This document shows, one piece after another, positions 55,305 to 64,000 of a DNA stretch of 64,000 nucleotides. Position numbers and translations under genes: made by a program. The stretch covers positions 1,116,001 through 1,180,000 of the forward strand of contig JAPYXD010000250.1 of assembly GCA_030998225.1 (NCBI GenBank), written 5' to 3'. Each line of letters starts with the position of its first letter. The first letter of the stretch is position 1. Source of the DNA: Diplolepis rosae. Taxonomy: Eukaryota > Arthropoda > Insecta > Hymenoptera > Diplolepididae. The notes under the pieces were generated by a model. It was given only the letters and a program-made list of their open reading frames with translations. It had not been told where the DNA came from and made no database searches.

Positions 55305-56276
55305 TTAACCAATACCACATGGCTCCCTTTCCAGTGTGCGCTGGAGTGGCGACAGTGTCCAGAACAACCCGTGGATTTTAGGATTAAGTTGCTGATTGTA
55401 TCCCTTTTTCTCCTTCACAGGCATGTTAATAATCAGTGCTTTAGCGCGATCAGGCATAGACAAGGCCGTTTGAATGTCAGCTTCAGGTGATGCAGTAGGA
55501 TAGACGCTTGATTGATGCGTGTGAATGCTTCGCGATTTATAATGCTTATATGATTCTGTTAACGCATCTTGCGATTCTTCTGTAACTTTTGCAGTCTTTT
55601 CAGAACCAGTGAATGATGTCCTGGGAATATTAGTATTTAATAGGGTCGATGCTTTTACTATTTTCAGAGCCAAAGGGGCTTCACTTTGAGGATCCGAAGT
55701 ACTCCTTTTTTGTTTTCTGCATTCTTTTATAACTTTTTCTTTTCTTAGCAAGTCTTCCTTTTCAGTTACTTCAGTTTTTACTCTATCTTTATTCAATTTT
55801 CCGGATTTCCGTAAAAGATTTTTCATGATGGGGTTTGAAGAAAGTTCAGAATCTAAAATTGAGTCACTTTTTAGGGTATTTTCGAAGCGTGTGGTTTCGC
55901 ATTCTTTCGCATTGTCATGTTCTCAAAATGCATTAATTAAATCGGTTGATTTTGACATACATAATTCTTCACGCTGCCCGAGAGTTTTTACACTTATTTG
56001 ACGTCCCTTCATTTTCGTGCTTGTTTCAGGTTCTATTTGGCGAGTACAATGAAGTTTCCACTCGTGTCGATAGTCCAGTCTATAATAGGGGCTATGATTA
56101 GATTGGCGATGGTTATAACTTTGATGCATCGACCAGTTTTGATAGGGGTTGAGTTTAATATCTTGTGTATGCTGCTGTTGCTGGTCACAGTTACTTGCAA
56201 ACTCCGGACTATCGAAATTGCGATAGCTCGGCTGCTGATACCGCGAAAAGTGTTGAAAAGGAAAGATGTTAATTAT
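55305..56276 (-). pseudogene. unrecognised low-complexity ORF with one in-frame stop
   Basis: One minus-strand frame of about 324 codons interrupted only by TGA at 55923. The N-terminal half is Gln/Tyr/Asn/His-rich (HFSRYQQPSYRNFDSPEF, CDQQQQHTQDIKLNPYQNW, MHQSYNHRQSNHSPYY). The C-terminal half is Lys/Glu/Ser-rich (LLRKSGKLNKDRVKTEV, KEDLLRKEKVIKECRKQK) and ends at 55305. No membrane span, no catalytic motif and no recognised family. It could be an exon of a host protein with a prion-like domain, a processed pseudogene, or a gag-like remnant. The long single frame argues against chance. Confidence 0.4.
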
Positions 56277-59200
56277 TTATGCTAGCTATTACTGCACTGT
56301 AAATTCTTGCTGTGATGCGTGCAGTCGCCGCTGCATTTGACGTTTGAATTGTATGTTTTCAGTGATATAATGCGGGTCAGGCCAGACGCGACTGCAAATT
56401 CTTAAGCGAATTTTTGCAATAGTTGATTCTATAAGTTGGTTATGTGTATTAGCAAATTGCGTTTTCGATGATACAAGATTAATTTAGTCAGACTCAAGCA
56501 CAAACCCTTAATTAATTTTTAAAATCACAGAAAATGTTTATTGTCAATAAACATAAAAAAAACTTGTTTAATGGCACAGAATTTTAGAGATGTAAGATTG
56601 GACAAGTTAGACTCAAGCACAGACTCTTGGACAATCTTTGCAATCAAAAGTATTCTGTTAGTTAACAAAGTTAAAATAGAAGTTATAAACAATCCCAATG
56701 CAAACACTTCGAACTTTGCCTTACCCAGTCGATCGTAATCGATGGTGCCCGTTCAACGAATCTATAAAGGACTTATACTCTCGTGTGCTGTTCTTGTTTT
56801 GTTTTAAACTTGAATTCAAACTTAGTAAATAATTTGGAAATTTCAGTAGTACGAAATTAAACAAGCCAGGCTCAAGCTCAAAACCTTGTTTAATTTTAGG
56901 ACTGAAACATTTCGACCTTTTAGAATATTTATTTATGAAAATTAAACGTTTATAACGCTATTTTTTCCTGATTTGGCCAAAAGTTTCGCTTCTAAATTTT
57001 GATTTTAGATTTCAAATCTGCAATTTTTGATTAGATCAATTTTATTAATTTTGCAATGGCAATTTTGCCTTATATTAGGCCAAAATTACCTTCGTGCTTC
57101 ATGAATGGGTCACACGAAGGGTGAAAATTTCGCGATATTTGTTTTCTTTATTTAGTGAGTAAGAAAGTCGAAGAAACTCACGACGTTAATTTTTCCTCGT
57201 GAATTAAGGCAAAATGGACGAATTCTCGCTACAGTTCCCCGTGATATAGGATTTTTGAGAATCTAAAAACCATAAAAAAAACTTCAATTAGTGAACGCTA
57301 AAATTTCGCGCAGTTGCGCCTTCAAATACACGGTTTAATTTTTGGGTTTTTCCTACACCTGAAAATAATATTATGGTTGACTTCCAGGCTCATTTCAACT
57401 TCAATTTCGTATGTTTCTAGATTTGTGTTCCCCACCCTGCGAAACTCCAAAAGACAAAAAATTCTATGAATTTACTATCATTGAAAATTAAAGAAATCTT
57501 CTAATTTACGGCATCAGAGCCCGGTAGTGACTAGAAGCACTCAGGCTTACACTCACAGGTATCATCATCATGTGCACTGGAAGGTGCGTTCAACTCCTTA
57601 ATTTTCAAAAAAAAACCTTCCCGCAAAATACCCGCAATACCGGCGGATTCATGTTCCAATTCTCTGGAGGTAAGGAAGAACATTTCACTAGTAAAGTGCC
57701 CTAGAGGGCTACGGCACTAGATCCACAATTGAGTTCATAAAACTAAAAAATAGAGAAAATAGGAAAGACGAAAATCTTGTCTCCCAGGTAATGTACCCTA
57801 AGGGGCTACGGCACCTGATCGACAATTTTGGTTAAGAAAAAATAATCTCAAAAGGAGAGCAACGTTCCCAATTTCTCACTCTGAGGTGAGTCAACGGGTA
57901 CTAGTTGCTCAAGAATTGGAGGACGAATCCGTTAAAATCCGAATAAAATTGATCCCCTGGTAACCCGCCGTTATCGGAAATCACTACCGAGAAAAACCCA
58001 GACTAAAATTTGAGCAAAGCGCGGCTGAGACAAATAAATTAAAAAAAAACCAAGAAAAAAACCGGAGTCTGCAAATCCCTATCTGAAAAAGGGGGGTGGG
58101 GAAAACATTTACATTTACATTCTCTAACAGTCAGGTGCGGTGATGCTACAATGCACCACACCTAACAATGAGCTTCGATCTATTGAAATTGTCCGAGTAA
58201 TCGCCACGGAGAGCGATAAGTTCTCACCTTTTCCAGGTGCGGAACCGGTATCGGAGGAAAGCCAATGTTTTCGCGATCATGATGATGTTTTTCAAATTTC
58301 AAATGGTCGGATATTTCGTCTCGTGGAGGTGTTCAAAAATTGATATGCGCTGGTAAGAGAAAGCATGCCACGCGACAACGAGGAGAAAGCTTTTCCCCCA
58401 CTTCACCTCCCGCTGGCGCGTGCTACCTGCATAGGCGCGGGCTCCTATTGGACAACAGTGTGTAAAGGTTTGAAAGTTGTGTGAAGATTCAAAATCTTCT
58501 AAGGAAGATTGAAGAGATTATTATTATATACTGATAAACCTCAAAAATAAAAACATGACAATAATTATCTTTATTTATAATATTCGATTATTTATAATAT
58601 TTCATAATGTAATGATAATTATGTTTATTTATAATTGTCGTATTTGTATGATTATTTATTTCTATTTATTAGCAATAATTAACCCTTCCCATGCACATAA
58701 ATAAACAAGCCTATCGTAACTAATAAAAAAAAATAAAAGAAATATGAGCGCGGGACGCCCATCCAGCGATCATGCATTACGCTGCTTGACCTGGGTGATT
58801 GGTCGTGTGGCAGTAACCACAGGTTAGTGTGGCGCTCGCTGAGACTACGAACGAAAATGTCTGTGAGAACCAGACTACCTCGTTCTCGCCGCGTTCACTT
58901 CCGGTTTGGAAGTAAATCATTAATTGCTGCTCGAATACTTGATCATACCTCGCAATTCTTTTGTGCGAGTCTCGTGGGAACCTACTTGTTCCTAAAGCAA
59001 CCTTAGTTTCGCGGATTTTACCCCCGTTTCGTCGCAAAAGGCGGATACTTGAGGCTGGGACGTCTCAGTACATTCAAAAATTCGGATAATTTTAATATTT
59101 TAAATTTAAATATTCAATGCTTTAATACCGTAAGTTTATTCCGGTAATGTTTAAACACAATTTCTGCGTAAACTTGAAGTAAAAAAAGCTCTGAATGAAT

Positions 59201-59429
59201 TTAAGTCAATAAATGATGTTTTTAATTTTTCTATATTTTTTAGACCCTTCACTTGCACAATCTTACTACAAAGAATACATGCAAGGTTGATTCGGGGTAA
59301 TTCGATGATGTTATTAACGATGGCAGAGCTTGCGAACACGCGAAGTATACCAAGGCTTAAAATAAAATAATTTATTTTAAGATTTAATTCTAAATATTTA
59401 AATTTTGACAAGTAGAAATATCCCTGCTA
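56277..59429. other. mostly non-genic interval
   Basis: No gene recognised. Three degenerate repeats of AGACTCAAGCACA-type sequence occur at 56.49, 56.61 and 56.86 kb. A duplicated motif GCCCTAGAGGGCTACGGCAC / ACCCTAAGGGGCTACGGCAC lies at about 57.70 and 57.79 kb. Two 86-residue minus-strand frames (58777-59037 and 59151-59411) have no motifs I recognise. 58.5-58.75 kb is very AT-rich. Confidence 0.5.
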
Positions 59430-62400
59430 AAAATTATGGACAAGTTTCGGATTCCGAAATTGGTCCGAACATATCCGGAATCAATCCCATTAACGATTTT
59501 TCTCTGAAAGATATCCGGATTAATCCGAAAATTGTACGAAAATAGTGAGGAATTTGTTTGGGTAAGTCCGAAAATCATCCGGACAACAAATGTCGACCCC
59601 CGACAGAGTCCGATTTCATCTGGGATTTATCCGAAATTAGGAACCTGAAATAATTTTCCTCTAAATGTACATAGAAAGTAGTCGGGTCTAATCAGAAACT
59701 TGTCCGGACGAGATCCTCCACTCCGGAAAGAGTCCGATTTAAACCGAAATAAGTTCGGACAAACATACGGAATCTGGAACAAGTCCGAATTAATCTGAAA
59801 GTAGTCCGGGTGTGAAAATTATTATTCACTACAATTAAAGTGCAAATGGAAAAAAGTCTTGTTGAATCCTGAATCTGTCCATCTGAAACACAAAATCCGG
59901 AACAAGTCCGTATCAATCTGAAAGTAGTGCGGGTGGAAAAATTATTATTCGGTAGAATTAAAGTGCAAATGGAAAAAAGTATGGTTCAATCCTGAATCTG
60001 TCCGTCTGAAACACAAAATCCGGAACAAGTCCGAATCAATCTGAAAGTAGTGCGGGTGGAAAAATTATTATTCGCTAGAATTAAAGTGCAAATGGAAAAA
60101 AGTATGGTTGAATCCTGAATCCGTCCGTCTGTAACACAAAATCCTGAACTATTCCGTATCAATCTGAAAGTAGTGCGGGTGGAAAAATTATTATTCGGTA
60201 GAATTAAAGTGCAAATGGAAAAAGTCTGGTTGAATCCTGAATCTGTCCGTCTGTAACACAAAATCCTGAACAAGTCCGTATCAATCTGAAAGTAGTGCGG
60301 GTGGAAAAATTATTATTCGGTAGAATTAAAGTGCAAATGGAAAAAAGTCTGGTTGAATCCTGAATCTGTCCGTCTGAAACACAAAGTCTGGAACAAGTCC
60401 GAATCAATCTGAAATTAGTCCGAGTGGAAAAATTATTATTCGCTAGAATTAAAGTGCAAATGGAAAAAAGTCTGGTTGAATCCTGAATCTGTCCGTCTGA
60501 AACACAAAATCTGGAACAAGTCCGAATCAATCTGAAATTAGTCCGAGTGGAAAAATTATTATTCGCTAGAATTAAAGTGCAAATTGAAAAAGTCTGGTTA
60601 AATCCTGAACCTGTCCGTCTGAAACACAAAATCTGGAACAAGTCCGAATCAATCTGAAATTAGTCCGAGTGGAAAAATTATTATTCGCTAGAATTAAAGA
60701 GCAAATGGAAAAAAGTCTGGTTAAATCCTGAACCTGTCCGTCTGAAACACAAAATCTGGAACAAGTCCGAATCAATCTGAAATTAGTCCGAGTGGAAAAA
60801 TTATTATTCGCTAGAATTAAAGTGCAAATGGAAAAAAGTCTGGTTGAATCCTGAATCTGTCCGTCTGAAACACAAAGTCTGGAACGAGTCCGAATCAATC
60901 TGAAATTAGTCCGAGTGGAAAAATTATTATTCGCTAGAATTAAAGTGCAAATGGAAAAAAGTCTGGTTGAATCCTGAATCTGTCCGTCTGAAACACAAAG
61001 TCTGGAACAAGTCCGAATCAATCTGAAATTAGTCCGAGTGGAAAAATTATTATTCGCTAGAATTAAAGTGCAAATGGAAAAAAGTCTGGTTGAATCCTGA
61101 ATCTGTCCGTCTGAAATACAAAATCCTGAACTAGTCCGAATCAATCTGAAATTAGTCCGAGTGGAAAAATTATTATTCGCTAGAATTAAAGTGCAAATGG
61201 AAAAAAGTCTGGTTGAATCCTGAATCTGTCCGTCTGAAACACAAAATCCGGAACAAGTCCGAATCAATCTGAAATTAGGCCGAGTGGAAAAATTATTATT
61301 CGCTAGAATTAAAGTGCAAATGGAAAAAGTCTGGTTAAATCCTGAACCTGTCCGTCTGAAACACAAAGTCTGGAACAAGTCCGAATCAATCTGAAATTAG
61401 TCCGAGTGGAAAAATTATTATTCGCTAGAATTAAAGTGCAAATGGAAAAAGTCTGGTTGAATACTGAATCTGTCCGTCTGAAACACAAAATCTGGAACAA
61501 GTCCGAATCAATCTGAAATTAGGCCGAGTGGAAAAATTATTATTCGCTAGAATTAAAGTGCAAATGGAAAAAAGTCTGGTTAAATCCTGAACCTGTCCGT
61601 CTGAAACACAAAGTCTGGAACAAGTCCGAATCAATCTGAAATTAGTCCGAGTGGAAAAATTATTATTCGCTAGAATTAAAGTGCAAATTGAAAAAAGGAT
61701 GGTTAAATCCTGAATCTGTCCGTCTGAAACACAAAGTCTGGAACTAGTCCGAATCAATCTGAAATTAGTCCGAGTGGAAAAATTATTATTCGCTAGAATT
61801 AAAGTGCAAATGGAAAAAAGTCTGGTTAAATCCTGAATCTGTCCGTCTGAAACACAAAATCTGGAACAAGTCCGAATCAATCTGAAATTAGTCCGAGTGG
61901 AAAAATTATTATTCGCTAGAATTAAAGTGCAAATGGAAAAAGTCTGGTTGAATCCTGAATCTGTCCGTCTGAAACACAAAATCTGGAACAAGTCCGAATC
62001 AATCTGAAATTAGTTCGAGTGGAAAAATTATTATTCGCTAGAATTAAAGTGCAAATGGAAAAAAGTCTGGTTGAATCCTGAATCTGTCCGTCTGAAACAC
62101 AAAATCTGGAACAAGTCCGAATCAATCTGAAATTAGTCCGAGTGGAAAAATTATTATTCGCTAGAATTAAAGTGCAAATTGAAAAAGTCTGGTTGAATCG
62201 TGAATCTGTCCGTCTGAAACACAAAATCTGGAACAAGTCCGAATCAATCTGAAATTAGTCTGAGTGGAAAAATTATTATTCGCTAGAATTAAAGTGCAAA
62301 TGGAAAAAAGTCTGGTTGAATCCTGAATCTGTCCGTCTGAAACACAAAATCCTGAACAAGTCCGTATCAATCTGAAAGTAGTGCGGGTGGAAAAATTATT

Positions 62401-64000
62401 ATTCGCTAGAATTAAAGTGCAAATGGAAAAAAGTATGGTTAAATCCTGAATCTGTCCGTCTGAAACACAAAATCCGGAACAAGTCCGAATCAATCTGAAA
62501 TTAGTCCGAGTGGAAAAATTATTATTCGCTAGAATTAAAGTGCAAATGGAAAAAAGGATGGTTAAATCCTGAATCTGTCCGTCTGAAACACAAAGTCTGG
62601 AACAAGTCCGAATCAATCTGAAATTAGTCCGAGTGGAAAAATTATTATTCGCTAGAATTAAAGTGCAAATGGAAAAAAGTCTGGTTGAATCCTGAATCTG
62701 TCCGTCTGAAACACAAAATCTGGAACAAGTCCGAATCAATCTGAAATTAGTCCGAGTGGAAAAATTATTATTCGCTAGAATTAAAGTGCAAATAGAAAAA
62801 AGTCTGGTTGAATCCTGAATCTGTCCGTCTGAAACACAAAAAACGGAACAAGTCCGAATGAATCTGAAATTAGTCCGAGTGGAAAAATTATTATTCGCTA
62901 GAATTGAAGTGCAAATGGAAAAAAGTCTGGTTAAATCCTGAATCTGTCCGTCTGAAACACAAAATCTGGAACAAGTCCGAATCAATCTGAAATTAGTCCG
63001 AGTGGAAAAATTATTATTCGCTGGAATTAAAGTGCAAATGGAAAAAAGTCTGGTTAAATCCTGAATCTGTCCGTCTGAAACACAAAATCTGGAACAAGTC
63101 CGAATCAATCTGAAATTAGTCCGAGTGGAAAAATTATTATTCGCTAGAATTAAAGTGCAAATGGAAAAAAGTCTGGTTAAATCCTGAATCTGTCCGTCTG
63201 AAACACAAAATCTGGAACAAGTCCGAATCAATCTGAAATTAGTCCGAGTGGAAAAATTATTATTCGCTAGAATTAAAGTGCAAATGGAAAAAAGTCTGGT
63301 TAAATCCTGAATCTGTCCGTCTGAAACACAAAATCTGGAACAAGTCCGAATCAATCTGAAATTAGTCCGAGTGGAAAAATTATTATTCGCTAGAATTAAA
63401 GTGCAAATGGAAAAAGTCTGGTTGAATCCTGAATCTGTCCGTCTGAAACACAAAATCTGGAACAAGTCCGTATCAATCTGAAAGTAGTGCGGGTGGAAAA
63501 ATTATTATTCGCTAGAATTAAAGTGCAAATGGAAAAAGTCTGGTTGAATCCTGAATCTGTCCGTCTGAAACACAAAGTCTGGAACAAGTCCGAATCAATC
63601 TGAAATTAGTCCGAGTGGAAAAATTATTATTCGCTAGAATTAAAGTGCAAATGGAAAAAAGTCTGGTTGAATCCTGAATCTGTCCGTCTGAAACACAAAA
63701 TCTGGAACAAGTCCGAATCAATCTGAAATTAGTCCGAGTGGAAAAATTATTATTCGCTAGAATTAAAGTGCAAATAGAAAAAGTCTGGTTGAATCCTGAA
63801 TCTGTCCGTCTGAAACACAAAATCCTGAACAAGTCCGAATCAATCTGAAATTAGTCCGAGTGGAAAAATTATTATTCGCTAGAATTAAAGTGCAAATGGA
63901 AAAAAGTCTGGTTAAATCCTGAATCTGTCCGTCTGAAACACAAAATCTGGAACAAGTCCGAATCAATCTGAAATTAGTCCGAGTGGAAAAATTATTATTC
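59430..64000. repeat. 122/123-bp satellite array
   Basis: From about 59.79 kb to the window end, roughly 34 head-to-tail units run TCTGAAATTAGTCCGAGTGG ... TATTCGCTAGAATTAAAGTG ... CTGAATCTGTCCGTCTGAAA. Most units are 123 bp; those with one A less in the GGAAAAAAGTC run are 122. A second unit type reads AAAGTAGTGCGGGTGG. The outer edge (59.43-59.79 kb) is degenerate with short TCCGGA/GTCCGA motifs, and homogeneity rises inward. 123 bp is 41 codons and one minus-strand register lacks stops, so frames of up to 432 codons appear; I treat these as a by-product. Confidence 0.95.

Noticed and set aside
62167..63465. 432-codon minus-strand open frame
   Set aside because: It is the satellite unit (123 bp = 41 codons) read in its stop-free register; unit length changes of 1 nt break it repeatedly and there is no start or gene context.

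Overview
The window is AT-rich eukaryotic DNA, most likely from an insect. The reasons are an R1-clade LINE 3' end, several mariner lineages, BEL/Pao and envelope-bearing Ty3/gypsy (errantivirus-like) elements, a Penelope-like element with a GIY-YIG domain, and GT-AG introns. I cannot assign an order. I see no complete, intact host gene. The only recognisable host coding sequence is two C-terminal exons of a DEAH-box helicase resembling DHX35 (15.6-16.0 kb). Nearly everything else is transposon, mostly decayed and nested.

Layout. 0-4.6 kb: a degenerate BEL/Pao element broken by mariner copies. 5.3-6.25 kb: a mariner with both TIRs and a TA target duplication. 8.2-10 kb: a fragment of a long (about 2 kb) LTR. 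10.0-13.3 kb: a DNA transposon with TIRs of roughly 270 bp and a broken DDE transposase that shares RAG1-core spacing signatures. 13.5-14.1 kb: a second mariner of the 5.3 kb family. 16.4-17.1 kb: Penelope-like fragments. 18.9-19.5 kb: an envelope tail fragment. 20.3-21.6 kb: two R1-clade LINE 3' ends in opposite orientations. 21.7-26.5 kb: a spliced CACTA/EnSpm-like transposon (minus strand) with a GC-rich repeat-laden insertion. 26.8-31.1 kb and 37.4-44.4 kb: two env-containing gypsy-type elements (minus strand). 54.5-54.9 kb: a seemingly perfect 182-bp-arm palindrome. 59.4-64 kb: a 122/123-bp satellite array running off the window.

The most interesting system is a unit of about 4.3-4.5 kb present twice (31.1-37.4 kb and 44.4-52.8 kb, called region R below). 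In both copies it lies between the env remnant and the 3' LTR of the minus-strand retroelement. On its right edge (after env) and on its left edge (before the LTR) it carries almost the same polypurine tract. On the opposite (plus) strand each copy holds a multi-exon gene with matching splice sites, conserved reading frame across exons, a Cys-rich module and an acidic tail ending in DYY-stop, followed by a 3' hairpin with a compensatory change. The two copies carry different inactivating lesions, so the ancestor was probably functional. I read this as a spliced gene carried antisense inside an envelope-bearing retroelement. A host segmental duplication is the main alternative. The same element also has an accessory ORF with a CCHC knuckle between pol and env, and an unusually long acidic linker between RNase H and integrase.

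Younger insertions (two mariner/Tc1-like elements, a foldback element, a solo LTR, a Penelope-like element) are present in one R copy and absent in the other, which gives a local insertion history.
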